This document shows, piece after piece, positions 44,573 to 53,309 of a stretch of 64,000 bases of DNA. The translations under genes were made by a program, and so were the position numbers. The notes under the pieces were generated by a model. That model saw only the letters and a list, made by a program, of their open reading frames with translations, was not told the DNA's origin and made no database searches. Location: NCBI GenBank assembly GCA_009840005.1, contig VXOR01000090.1, forward strand, positions 70,134-134,133. The letters run 5' to 3'. Every line of letters starts with the position of its first letter. The stretch's first letter is position 1. The stretch comes from Gemmatimonadota bacterium (GTDB lineage: Bacteria > Latescibacterota > UBA2968 > UBA8231).

Positions 44573-46735
44573 CTAGTAGGCGACCGAAATGGTGCCGACT
44601 TGTTCTTCTGCGCCTTCGTCGGTATCTAGCCGAATGCGGTAGATATAGACGCCTGGGGATACCAGACTGCCGTCGGACCGGCGGCCATCCCAAGAATACT
44701 CTACTATCCCAGTTTTGGTCTGCGTGGTAGCTAAGGTTTGCACCTCGTGGCCCGAGAGGTCGTACAGGGCCACTTGCAGGGGCCGACGCGCGACCACTTC
44801 GCGCACGTCAAAAGACAGTTGCGCGATGTCGTTGACCCGGTCGTTGTTGGGGGTAAAAGGGTTGGGGTGCACTCGCACATCCGTCAACAGCCGGCCACCT
44901 ACTTGAGTGCGCACGGCCAGCACGTCGCCAGCGTAGCGGAAGGTGGCGTTGCCCGGCTGTACTCGCTGCTTGATGCGGTCGGGGTCGTCGCTGTTGTACA
45001 CCCAGCCGGCAAATTCAGTGCCGAAGCGCAGGACCGGCACTTGGAAGGCGACCTCCACCTGTTTGAAGCGGTCGGTCTCCGGGTCTGACAGCTTGCGGTC
45101 TAGCGACACGATGAGGCGGTCGGTCAGCACTTGGGGCGGGAAGGCCGCCAGATCGACCTCCACGCCGCCAATTTTGACGTGATAGACGGTGTCAACTTGG
45201 GTGTGGGTGCCGATTTCGAGCCGGTCAAAGCCCGTGTCGCCGGTTTGGAAATCCGGACTCACCACGTAGGTGAAGCGCTGGGAGCGGGCGTCGTCGACTT
45301 CGACCGGCCAGATTTCGCCCAGTAGGGCAGAAGCCGACAGGGAGTGGGCTAGCTGAAACTGGAGCTCGTCGAGGCGCGGAGCCTCGGTTTCAGTGGCAAA
45401 CAAGGTAACCTGCAACTGCATATAGCGCCGTGGAGAGGGCGACTGCAGGACCGTGCCGTCGGCCCAAGCGGCCGCCGCCTGAGCGTGGTCGCGCAAGCCG
45501 TCCTCAAAGTCGTAGGGAGGAGACCAAAAGCTCCAGTGGTCGCGGTCGTATAGCGGGGGCTCGCGCTCGCGGACGGGCAGGCCGAAGTGCTCGTCAAAGC
45601 TGATTTCCTCGGCCTCGCCGGTAATGGCGTTGGGTTCCCAGTAGATGTGGGGGTTGTGGTCGGTGCCCGTGCGGGTGCGGATTTCGACTTGGGTGCCGGG
45701 GGGGCGCTGGCCACTCCAGCGGATTTTGCCCCAGTTGATGGGTTGGCCAAAGTCGAGGATGTCGGTTAGATAGCGGGCTTTGCGCACAAAACCTTGTCCG
45801 TAGATTTCTACCTCGGCGATTTCCCAGTCGCGCACTGGGTCCAAGGCGCGGATGGCGACCCAGCGGATGTGCCGCAGGGGAAAGCGAAAGTCGACCACTA
45901 CATCGAGGTTTTCGCGCACGCTACGCAGAATGCTATAGGCCGAATCGTTGCTCACCCGATAGCCGCCGAGGCCGGCCGAGGAGATGACTTTGTGCCAGCG
46001 CAATCCTTTGGGGACCGTGAAGGCATCGTCGGCTATAGGGGCGCTATTGTCGGCGACGCCAATTTCGTACCACTCGAGAAAGTTGGCGGCAAAGCTCTCT
46101 TCACCAAATGTGTCGGGATCGGGCTTGGGCTCGGCCATGGCGGCGATGATATGGGCGTCTTCGGTCTTGCTGAGCCGAGGATAGAAGCGGATGCGGTTGA
46201 TGGGCATTTCAGCGCCGAAATTGGTAATGGTATTGTTGCGGAAGCCGCGCCCCACCCCTGGAGGTGCCCCTATGCGCTGGACGAAGATGCGGAACATGGC
46301 CGAGGTGCGGTCGCCGTCGTAGGCCCGCAGAGTACTGGGCAGGGTCATGCCCATGAAAGCCGAATTCTCGCCTTGGGTGACGCGGATATTGCCGCCCAGA
46401 TCGTGAAAGGGTACTTGGCTCTGGCCGTTTTGGTCCCAACTGACGATGTGGGTCAGGTTCAAGTTGGGGTCAACCCAAGACGGAGTCATGGCCCCATCGG
46501 CGTAGTTGATCAGGGTATCGGCACCAATCCACTGGGGGGATGTGCCCACGGACTCGGTTCGCAAGACTTGGCCGTCGGTGCCGTACACAGTGTAGAAGCC
46601 GCCTTCTTCGCCTTCCAGAGCAAGGGGGATGGTCCAGGGGTTGCCGTCCTCTCCGCCCAACGCGAATTCGGCCCGATCGCCTAGCGTTGGACTCGCCAGC
46701 GCAACGACCAGCCATAACACCCCGAGTTTTCTCAT
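44573..46735 (-). CDS. Secreted FlgD-Ig surface protein (paralogue, first gene of the surface operon)
   Basis: Signal peptide ~1-19 (MRKLGVLWLVVALASPTLG). Discoidin-like strands occur in the first half (INRIRFYPRLS, VVDFRFPLRHIRWVAIRALD, WEIAEVEIYGQGFV). The shared module is clear: IRWSGQRPPGTQVEIRTRTG, WSFWSPPY, QSPSPRRYMQLQV. The C-terminal FlgD-Ig domain (~615-720) has VHPNPFTPNNDRVNDI, LYDLSGHEVQ, WDGRRSDG and VSPGVYIYRI, and ends ISVAY. It is the first of six tightly spaced genes running down to 32658, separated from the upstream gene by a terminator, so a promoter should lie in 46736-46770. Ligand unknown. Confidence 0.75.
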   Translation of the reverse strand: MRKLGVLWLVVALASPTLGDRAEFALGGEDGNPWTIPLALEGEEGGFYTVYGTDGQVLRTESVGTSPQWIGADTLINYADGAMTPSWVDPNLNLTHIVSWDQNGQSQVPFHDLGGNIRVTQGENSAFMGMTLPSTLRAYDGDRTSAMFRIFVQRIGAPPGVGRGFRNNTITNFGAEMPINRIRFYPRLSKTEDAHIIAAMAEPKPDPDTFGEESFAANFLEWYEIGVADNSAPIADDAFTVPKGLRWHKVISSAGLGGYRVSNDSAYSILRSVRENLDVVVDFRFPLRHIRWVAIRALDPVRDWEIAEVEIYGQGFVRKARYLTDILDFGQPINWGKIRWSGQRPPGTQVEIRTRTGTDHNPHIYWEPNAITGEAEEISFDEHFGLPVREREPPLYDRDHWSFWSPPYDFEDGLRDHAQAAAAWADGTVLQSPSPRRYMQLQVTLFATETEAPRLDELQFQLAHSLSASALLGEIWPVEVDDARSQRFTYVVSPDFQTGDTGFDRLEIGTHTQVDTVYHVKIGGVEVDLAAFPPQVLTDRLIVSLDRKLSDPETDRFKQVEVAFQVPVLRFGTEFAGWVYNSDDPDRIKQRVQPGNATFRYAGDVLAVRTQVGGRLLTDVRVHPNPFTPNNDRVNDIAQLSFDVREVVARRPLQVALYDLSGHEVQTLATTQTKTGIVEYSWDGRRSDGSLVSPGVYIYRIRLDTDEGAEEQVGTISVAY

Positions 46736-46772
46736 GCGGTCCCCTTTGGATGTGCGCCTTTGATTAAGAACG

Positions 46773-46808
46773 AAAAAAAGCCCGTGTTCCAGCGTGGAAC
46801 ACGGGCTT
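46773..46808 (-). terminator. Rho-independent terminator (minus strand) after the CBM9-like gene
   Basis: A perfect 13-bp stem (46778-46790 with 46796-46808) and 5-base loop. On the minus strand the stem is followed by seven T residues (read from A residues 46773-46779). It lies 50 bases after the stop codon of the gene ending at 46858. Confidence 0.9.
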
Positions 46809-46857
46809 CCAAGCGTAGCCCCTAGCTGGATTGAGGTGATTCCAGCGGAGACGCGAC

Positions 46858-47784
46858 CTACTTAAAGTTGGCTTTGATGCGGCCCCAGCTATCTTCCTCG
46901 ACGGAGGTAGAAGCGACAAAGGCCGGATCCGGTTCGGCTAGGAACCAATCGTTGACGGACGAGCAGCAATTATCAAGCGTGCTCCAGTAGCCGCAGCAAC
47001 CGGGGGTGCGATAGTTGTTGAAATCGCCGTCGTTGTCGATCTGGACGATGGAAATGTGGATGATCTGACCTTCTTCTAGATCCCATACTTCCACATCGTC
47101 GGGCTGGTAGCCGCCCTCTTGGCCCTTGGGGTACGAGCCTATGGGCGTGAGACCCATTTCGTAGTAATAGGTGCTCTCACCGAATTCGTCGCCATCCCAA
47201 GTGTAGTTGAATTCGAGCCAATCAGTGCCGGGCCATATCCACTCGGTGCCGGTCAACTCGCCCGGCCGCAACCAGAACCAATCGCCGAGAGTCGGATGGA
47301 CGGGCACCGCGAAGTTGTAGCGGGTATTGATGCCGATGTTTTCGTCGTTGATGTCGACGTAGCCGCCGTCATCGGCATAGGCGTCGTGGTTATAGGTAAA
47401 CGACACCTCCCACGAATCGTCCTCGCTCCAGTGGCTGGTGCGGTCCATGTTGTGCTCGTCGTCGAAGGTCTGAGTGGCCATATAGATCCTATTGTCCGTC
47501 TCGTTCCAGCCGACCCGGTGCAACATGCTAAAATCGGTGACGTCCCAGTCGGCGTTGCTCCAGCCTTCGGGCACTAGGCCGCGGGCGTCGTTGAAGACCG
47601 AGTTGTCAATGCCATAGGAGGCTGGCACTCCGTCCCAGTCGCCGTGATTGCCGTCAATGGTGGGGGTAGCCCCGTCGGGAAACTGGACGACAAACCAAAC
47701 CGTGCCAGCGTCCCAGTGCGCTTGGCCCGTATTGGGCAGGGCCGCCAAGGCGAGAACTGCAAAGAGAATAGCAATGCGCTTCAT
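46858..47784 (-). CDS. Secreted CBM9-like (DOMON-related) domain protein
   Basis: The ATG at 47784 is chosen over one nine codons upstream because AAAGGAGG precedes it, and it starts a clear signal peptide (MKRIAILFAVLALAALPNTGQA). The mature protein begins like family 9 carbohydrate-binding or cytochrome-like binding domains: TPTIDGNHGDWDGVPASYG, then DFSMLHRVGWNETDNRIYMA and an aromatic-rich beta sandwich (WLEFNYTWDGDEF). A cysteine cluster near residues 270-285 (GCCGYW, NCCSS) is unusual and may form disulfides. Probable exported sugar- or haem-binding protein. It has its own ribosome site and terminator, so it is a separate unit between two operons. Confidence 0.65.
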   Translation of the reverse strand: MKRIAILFAVLALAALPNTGQAHWDAGTVWFVVQFPDGATPTIDGNHGDWDGVPASYGIDNSVFNDARGLVPEGWSNADWDVTDFSMLHRVGWNETDNRIYMATQTFDDEHNMDRTSHWSEDDSWEVSFTYNHDAYADDGGYVDINDENIGINTRYNFAVPVHPTLGDWFWLRPGELTGTEWIWPGTDWLEFNYTWDGDEFGESTYYYEMGLTPIGSYPKGQEGGYQPDDVEVWDLEEGQIIHISIVQIDNDGDFNNYRTPGCCGYWSTLDNCCSSVNDWFLAEPDPAFVASTSVEEDSWGRIKANFK

Positions 47785-47904
47785 GAACCAACCTCCTTTG
47801 GATGAGTTCAATGAAATAAATAGAAAAAGTGTCTCGTTCCTGCGAATTTTTAATAATACAGTGAATACGCCGCAAGCTCAAGCAAAAAGTTGAATAGGAT
47901 TCCG

Positions 47905-49845
47905 TTAGTAGTAGAGGGGGATGCGGTTGCCCACCATGCCGGTAAATCCGTCGATGACCAGCCAGATGCCGCCGATGACGATGTGGCCCAAGGCAAGGCC
48001 CAAGAAAAACGGCAGGGTCTGGCGGTACAAACTCACCCCCCCGTATTTGAGCACCAAGCTCTTAAAGAGCCAAGCCAGAAAAAGAGTGAACCAAATCCCG
48101 TCCATTACTCGGCCGTGGCTCACCAAGAACCCAAGGGGATGGAACGGCCACCACAAAAACTGATGCCGGGCCACAAGCAGCAGTCCCATAATCAGCCCTC
48201 CCCCGCCCATCCACAAGTAGCCGCTCAGGCTAGGACCGGTGGGATTGGTGATCTTTTCGAGGGCAAAGCGAGAGGGCTCTTCGGAGTAGTGTTGGGAAAT
48301 GAGCAGGTTCATCGAGCCGTAGCGGTAGGCGAGGTAAATGGTAAACCACGCCGACAGGACTAAGGCGATGACCATGGCCAAGCCCACAGCCCACGTCAGG
48401 CGGCGCTGACCGCTTTGCAACTCGCTGCCGAGGCGCAGGCCGTGGGCCAAGGGGGCCATCATAAAGACCAACAGGTCGCCGCACCACACCATGGTGTAGC
48501 CGGTGGCGATCATGCCCTTTACGCCCAAAGCTGGCACACCTACGCTGGACACGGCAAAGCCCGCCGGGATCATATTGGCCTTAAAGATCGGCAGCCCGGT
48601 CTCGGAAATGACCCGGGCTAGGCCGATGAAGATGACCAAGCCAGCAAAGAGGAAAACCGGGACGATCCAAGCGGGAATGCCGGTTTGCCATAGCCAGAGC
48701 CACATGCCGGCAATGCCACAGGCTGCGCCACAGACGGCGGCCCGATAGGACATGATCTCGTCGCCGTCTTCTATCGGGGCGTCCCGGCACCAAGCCTTTT
48801 GCAGGACCCGTTTGAAATGGGGGCGGCCCACCCACAGCCCCGAGAGGACCAAGACGATGAGGGCCCCCATCATCTGGTGTCCCATGCCCGGTTCGGTCCA
48901 CCAGCCTAGTTCGGCTTGGGTATCTTGCAAACCGTAGTAAAACAGCAGCCCCTCTTGTATCTGGTGCAGTAGATAAAAAAACCACAAGCTGAAGCCGATC
49001 TGAGTATTGATAAAATAACCAAAGCCCAGTATGAGAAAATTGAGCCCAAAGGTCAGGAAAATACTCTGGCGAAACACGTCAACGGAGGATCTGAGGACGA
49101 CTTGGGGGAACCAAGGAAAGTAGTTGTGCAGAGCAAAAAAACTCATGAAGACCACTGGGATGGCAAAGCCGATCCACATGGCCCAACTGCGAAAAAAAGG
49201 CTTTAACAGCCGGCCTTGCGGATCGTCGGCCATCATGGCCAGCGGCACCTGCATGAGCGGGTAGATCAGGCGCTCGTGCTCAACCCACTGGCGGCGCAAG
49301 ATGACGCTGAGGCAGGTCACAGCTAGATACAGGGAGCAGTAGAGCAGCAGCCAAGCGCCCAAAGGAGGCAGCCAATGCGCCCAAGGGATACCACTACCGC
49401 GACTGGCTCCCTCGTAAAATTCTTTAACTGCTTCGGGGTTAGCTACCAAGATCCAGCTAGGTAGCCACGGATGGATTTGGGCGACCCAATCGTTTTCTGG
49501 GGTAGCGTAGTAGAAGGTGCCCGTAATCATGGGCATGAGCAGGCCGTTGACGCCTTTGGTGGGAATGGCCGCAGCCACCATCATCATGGTGAAGATGGTA
49601 ATCAGCTCGCCCCGCTGGAGGGCCCAGCCGCGCCGGCACCAGCCCAAGACCAGATGCAGGGTCAGTAGCAGCACAAAAAACAGGAAAAACGCAATCGGGG
49701 TGGCCGAAGTCAGGGCCAGCGAAGTGCCTTGGATTAGCTGACGCCCGTAGGGTGCGCCAATGGCAATGACGGCGCACAGGACGCAGCCGATGAAGATGCC
49801 GCGCCCGGTCACATGGGCAGCAAGGGGCGGTTGCGAACGCGACAT
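47905..49845 (-). CDS. Polytopic membrane protein, DUF6785/DUF6784-like (paralogue 1)
   Basis: The 646 residues contain about fourteen hydrophobic segments and no signal peptide. It shares with three paralogues in this window the signatures YYATPENDW (extracytoplasmic-looking, ~125), RRQWVEHERLIYPLMQVPL (~208), a central cytosolic EIMSYRAAVCG block, LARVISETGLPIFKANMIPAG, and FLGLALGHIVIGG-WLVIDG near the C-terminus. By pattern this matches proteins annotated DUF6785/DUF6784; no function is established to my knowledge. A conserved GTSLALTS segment and paired Glu/Arg residues within helices suggest a transporter (inference). It is the last gene of the minus-strand run beginning at 58515, 88 bases after the glycosyltransferase. 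Confidence 0.65.
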   Translation of the reverse strand: MSRSQPPLAAHVTGRGIFIGCVLCAVIAIGAPYGRQLIQGTSLALTSATPIAFFLFFVLLLTLHLVLGWCRRGWALQRGELITIFTMMMVAAAIPTKGVNGLLMPMITGTFYYATPENDWVAQIHPWLPSWILVANPEAVKEFYEGASRGSGIPWAHWLPPLGAWLLLYCSLYLAVTCLSVILRRQWVEHERLIYPLMQVPLAMMADDPQGRLLKPFFRSWAMWIGFAIPVVFMSFFALHNYFPWFPQVVLRSSVDVFRQSIFLTFGLNFLILGFGYFINTQIGFSLWFFYLLHQIQEGLLFYYGLQDTQAELGWWTEPGMGHQMMGALIVLVLSGLWVGRPHFKRVLQKAWCRDAPIEDGDEIMSYRAAVCGAACGIAGMWLWLWQTGIPAWIVPVFLFAGLVIFIGLARVISETGLPIFKANMIPAGFAVSSVGVPALGVKGMIATGYTMVWCGDLLVFMMAPLAHGLRLGSELQSGQRRLTWAVGLAMVIALVLSAWFTIYLAYRYGSMNLLISQHYSEEPSRFALEKITNPTGPSLSGYLWMGGGGLIMGLLLVARHQFLWWPFHPLGFLVSHGRVMDGIWFTLFLAWLFKSLVLKYGGVSLYRQTLPFFLGLALGHIVIGGIWLVIDGFTGMVGNRIPLYY

Positions 49846-49933
49846 GGGCTAGTTGGGATGGTGTGGAGGATGTTGGGCAATTCGCTCGGATAGGCTACGG
49901 AGTTCTTTGCTAGATGCCAAATGCCGGGCGTGG

Positions 49934-51472
49934 TTACGGCTGGCGGAACTCTGGTTTTAACTCGTAAAAGTTGAGGTACTGCCCAGGGGCGAATTGGACC
50001 GAGCGGGGCTGGTAGCGTTCGGAAATCAACTCGGTGGCAAACAAGTCCTGCTCCCGCGCCCAGATGTGGGGATTGTCGTAGGGAATAAAGGGCCGCTTGC
50101 GGGGATCGCGGGGCTGCTCGGTCACATCGGCATTGCCCAGCAGGAGGTACGTGGGCCGACGTTGGAGGACGTACTGGCCGTCGTGCTTTTCGTGGCCGGC
50201 CCAACCCCGGCCTAGGCCCGACAGGTCGCGTCGGGCAATGTGTCGGTCCGTCAGGCCGAGCATATCGCGCACCTCGAGCTTGGAGTAATATGCCACCGCG
50301 CCGATGGGCACGACGGCAATGCTAGCCCCGGCCGGCGCACTGGCGGCAAACCACTGGCCCACCTGGGTCCAGCGGGGAATTTCCACCTGTTGTTGAAATT
50401 GATACGCGCCGTAGTGCGACTTGAGGCGCGGCGGCGACCAGTGCGTATAGGCCCAAACGCAGCCCAGCACTACCGCTAGGGCTACCCCGCTTTTGCGAGC
50501 TGCTAAAAAGGGCTGCGCCAAGTCGGAGACACAAGCTGCGGCCAGGGCTGCAAACAGGGGCAGTGGGGCCAGCGCAAAGCGATACATGGGGAGGCCGTCC
50601 CCGCCCAACCACGCGACAGCCAGCCAAAAGAGCAACCAGCCAACGGCCACCAAGCGCATCCCAGCCGTGCGGCGCAAAAGGGCGAAAAGCGCCAGCCCGA
50701 CCAGTAGCAGCAGGCCCTCGTGATCGGCGGCGTAGTCGCGCAGATAGTCCAGCCCGCGCTGTATTTGGGCCCAGCCTCCCCCGGTTTTGGCATAGTATGT
50801 ATTGGGCAGCCAGTCCCCATAGTACCAGCGGCGGAACCCCAACAAAAGGGCGTACGGGCCGCCGCTAACGAGGAGCCACGGCAGCCACGAGCGGCCCTCG
50901 CCCCGCTTGGATCGCAAGAGTTGGTGGCAGCCTAAAACAAGTAAGACCAGCAGACCCTCTGGTCGGGCTAGGGTGGCGGCGGCAGTCAAACTAGCCGAGG
51001 CCCAGTAGCTCCCGGCCAAGGCGGTGGCAAAAGCAGCGGCAATCAGGCCAGCAAAAAGCGCCGTCTCCATGCCCGAGGCGGCCCAACAGGCAAAAGAGCC
51101 GTTAAAGGCCAGCAAGGCCGGAGCGATCAGGGCGGTCGGCGAGGTAGCCCCGCACTGGCGGGCCAGCCAATAGGTGATGGGGAGCGTCAGAATCGAACAG
51201 AGCAAGCCGAGGGCACGGGCGGCTTCTAATAGGTCAAAACCGCAGGCACCAAACCCGGCCAAAAGCAGGACCCACAGCGGGCTGGTAAAGCCCTCGACGC
51301 GTTCTCCCGGGTTGAAAACCAGTCCGTGTCCGGCGAGCAGATTGGCCGCGTAGCGCAAGCTGATAAAGGCGTCGTCGGAGACGAAGTTATAGCGCAGAAC
51401 GTGGAGGACATGTAGTGCGATCAGCGCGACCAAAGCCCCAGCAATGAGGCGGTTGACAGGGGGCTGGGTCAC
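49934..51472 (-). CDS. GT-C-type integral membrane glycosyltransferase
   Basis: The 512-residue protein has about ten hydrophobic helices followed by a periplasmic C-terminal domain (~370-512). The first extracytoplasmic loop carries FVSDDAFISLRYAANLLAG, with the acidic pair typical of polyprenyl-phosphate-dependent GT-C enzymes, and FNPGERVEGFTSPLWVLLL, which resembles AftB-like arabinofuranosyltransferases. The C-terminal part has IAVVPIGAVAYYSKLEV and DMLGLTDRHIA, also seen in that group. Sugar and acceptor cannot be stated. It starts 3 bases after the small GMC-associated gene and is probably in the same operon. Confidence 0.75.
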   Translation of the reverse strand: MTQPPVNRLIAGALVALIALHVLHVLRYNFVSDDAFISLRYAANLLAGHGLVFNPGERVEGFTSPLWVLLLAGFGACGFDLLEAARALGLLCSILTLPITYWLARQCGATSPTALIAPALLAFNGSFACWAASGMETALFAGLIAAAFATALAGSYWASASLTAAATLARPEGLLVLLVLGCHQLLRSKRGEGRSWLPWLLVSGGPYALLLGFRRWYYGDWLPNTYYAKTGGGWAQIQRGLDYLRDYAADHEGLLLLVGLALFALLRRTAGMRLVAVGWLLFWLAVAWLGGDGLPMYRFALAPLPLFAALAAACVSDLAQPFLAARKSGVALAVVLGCVWAYTHWSPPRLKSHYGAYQFQQQVEIPRWTQVGQWFAASAPAGASIAVVPIGAVAYYSKLEVRDMLGLTDRHIARRDLSGLGRGWAGHEKHDGQYVLQRRPTYLLLGNADVTEQPRDPRKRPFIPYDNPHIWAREQDLFATELISERYQPRSVQFAPGQYLNFYELKPEFRQP

Positions 51473-51475
51473 GGC

Positions 51476-51871
51476 TTACTCCCAATGGGCAAACGGGTTG
51501 GCGCAGGGGAGTTCGTAGGGGTCGTAATAGGTGCGATAGCCGACGGTTTTCGCCTCGTCGGCTCCATGCCAAAAGAAATCGCTCGACAGCAAAAACTGCT
51601 GGCCGAGCCACGTCTCAGCTTGGGCATCGCCGGCACTGGCCCGACGCAAAAGCGCGTGCTGATCGCGCGCCAGCAGGTCTTGGGCAAAGCGGGCCAAGCC
51701 GTCCTCGTCTATTTGCAGATAAGGCAAAAGGCGGCGCACGGTTGTCGCGGTTTGCTTGGCCCAAGGATCGTCGAGCTGGCGCGGGCGGTAAAACCACCGA
51801 CCTAGGCCGATGCCCAGCGACAGGGCAGCTACGGCTCCCAAGAAGGCGCGGCGCTTGTTCCAGACCGCCAT
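51476..51871 (-). CDS. Tat-exported small subunit-like protein (gluconate 2-dehydrogenase subunit 3-like)
   Basis: About 131 residues from the ATG at 51871. The N-terminus NKRRAFLGAVAALSLGIGLG has a twin-arginine-like RRxFL followed by a hydrophobic stretch, so export in folded form is likely. The mature part (LPYLQIDEDGLARFAQDLL ... TWLGQQFLLSSDFF ... YYDPYELPCANPF) matches the helical small subunits that accompany GMC-type dehydrogenases. It lies 5 bases after the GMC oxidoreductase stop, as expected for a subunit pair. Possible roles are chaperone or co-export partner for the flavoprotein, which itself has no signal peptide. Confidence 0.72.
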   Translation of the reverse strand: MAVWNKRRAFLGAVAALSLGIGLGRWFYRPRQLDDPWAKQTATTVRRLLPYLQIDEDGLARFAQDLLARDQHALLRRASAGDAQAETWLGQQFLLSSDFFWHGADEAKTVGYRTYYDPYELPCANPFAHWE

Positions 51872-51876
51872 AGTCC

Positions 51877-53301
51877 CTACGACAGCAGGTGATGGGCTGC
51901 CCACAGGGACAGGGCCGACAGGGTGAGGGTTGGGTTGACCGGCGAACTGGTTGGGAAGGCTCCGCCGCCCAAGACTAGTAAGTTGCGGACTTGGTGGTGG
52001 ATCAGACCGCGGTCAACAATACTGTGGCGCGGGTCGGTGCCCATCGGCGTGGTGCCCAAGATGTGGTTCTCGGTGGGGGAGGGCCGGGGGTCGAAGTCGA
52101 TTTTTTCAACTGGCAGGGGACGCAAAAGCTCGGGTAGAGCCTCCGCGAGCGCGTCAATGCCGCGCTGGGCGTACTCCGAGTGGCCCCGGTACACGGTTTC
52201 GGGTTGGGCGGGATCGCCAGCAGCAATGCGGACGTGGTTGTGTGGCGCGGGTAAGTCCTCAAAGAGGAATTTGAGTACTAGCCGCTGCCGCCACTTGCCC
52301 TGTTCCAAGCGCAGAGTGGGCACGTTCCACGATTCAATCAGACAGCCGGCTCGCTGTGCTCGATGGGGGCCGTCGTACAACATGTACCCGTGCCCGGTGA
52401 TGCTGGTGCTGCCTTGGAAGTTGTCGACTCCGTCGAGGTCGATGGTGGCGGTGACGGCGACTTGCTCGTGGAGGAATTTGCCCAAGAGCAGGTGAGATAA
52501 GCCCGAGCGCAGCAGAATGTGTGGATTGAACAAGGCATTGGCCCCCAAGACCACCAACTGGCCCTGCGCTTGGGTCTCGGTACCGGCCTTTATGTAGCGG
52601 ACGCCTCGGGCCGTGCGGCCGGTGGTTTCCACGCTCTGGACCGCGGCCCCTAGCACCAACGTAACGCGGGGGTCGGCGTAGAGATGGCCCATTTCATTGA
52701 GGACTGTAAACTTGGCGTCTATGGGGCATAAGTGGCACACCCCGCTGGCGCAGCAGGCGGGCCGTTGGGCTGTGGCCAAGCGAGCCCGGGCCGTGGGCTG
52801 GTGAAAAAAGAGCTCTGGATAGGCTTTTTTAAGCAGCTGATCGGGTCGGGAAAAGCGGTGAGGTGGCTGGGGATAGGGTCGGCTGCGGGGTTGGGGCGTC
52901 CCATCGGCCGGCCCTGAGACGGCCATAAGTGCTTCGGCTTGGCAGTAGAATTCCTCCAACTCGTCGTAGCTAAGGGGCCAGTCTGTGCCCACTCCATAGG
53001 TGGATTGCAAGGCAAAGTCGCTGGGCATCATGCGCGGCGTCACCGCCCACCAGCAGTTAGAGCCTCCGCCTAGAGCTGGCGTGTAGAACCACTGTTTGCG
53101 GCGGTGGCGATTGACAAAGGTGGCTTGGGGAGATGTGCTGGCTGGCCGGCGGTGGCGCAGTTGCCAAGCATGGGTGTCGCGACGGCCTCGCTCCAAGACC
53201 AAGATTCGGGCGTCGGCCCGGCACCGGGCCAGATAGGCCGAGAGAAAGAACGAAGAGGCAAAGCCGGTGCCCACGACAATGAGATCGTAGTCTTGGTCCA
53301 T
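51877..53301 (-). CDS. GMC-type FAD-dependent oxidoreductase (large subunit)
   Basis: 474 residues from the ATG at 53301, chosen because the dinucleotide loop begins there (DLIVVGTGFASSFFLSAYLA, GxGxxS at 11-16) and AGGA precedes it. LVLERGRRD ends the first FAD-binding unit. GGGSNCWWAVTPRMMPSDF is the GMC signature loop, and NHILGTTPMGTDP plus NLLVLGGGAFPTSSPVNPTLT are the C-terminal FAD and active-site blocks. GMC enzymes oxidise alcohols or sugars; with a gluconate-dehydrogenase-type small subunit downstream this is probably a membrane-linked sugar or polyol dehydrogenase. No signal peptide is present, so piggy-back Tat export by the small subunit is plausible. It follows the HTTM-like gene by 8 bases. 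Confidence 0.88.
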   Translation of the reverse strand: MDQDYDLIVVGTGFASSFFLSAYLARCRADARILVLERGRRDTHAWQLRHRRPASTSPQATFVNRHRRKQWFYTPALGGGSNCWWAVTPRMMPSDFALQSTYGVGTDWPLSYDELEEFYCQAEALMAVSGPADGTPQPRSRPYPQPPHRFSRPDQLLKKAYPELFFHQPTARARLATAQRPACCASGVCHLCPIDAKFTVLNEMGHLYADPRVTLVLGAAVQSVETTGRTARGVRYIKAGTETQAQGQLVVLGANALFNPHILLRSGLSHLLLGKFLHEQVAVTATIDLDGVDNFQGSTSITGHGYMLYDGPHRAQRAGCLIESWNVPTLRLEQGKWRQRLVLKFLFEDLPAPHNHVRIAAGDPAQPETVYRGHSEYAQRGIDALAEALPELLRPLPVEKIDFDPRPSPTENHILGTTPMGTDPRHSIVDRGLIHHQVRNLLVLGGGAFPTSSPVNPTLTLSALSLWAAHHLLS

Positions 53302-53309
53302 TGCTGGTC

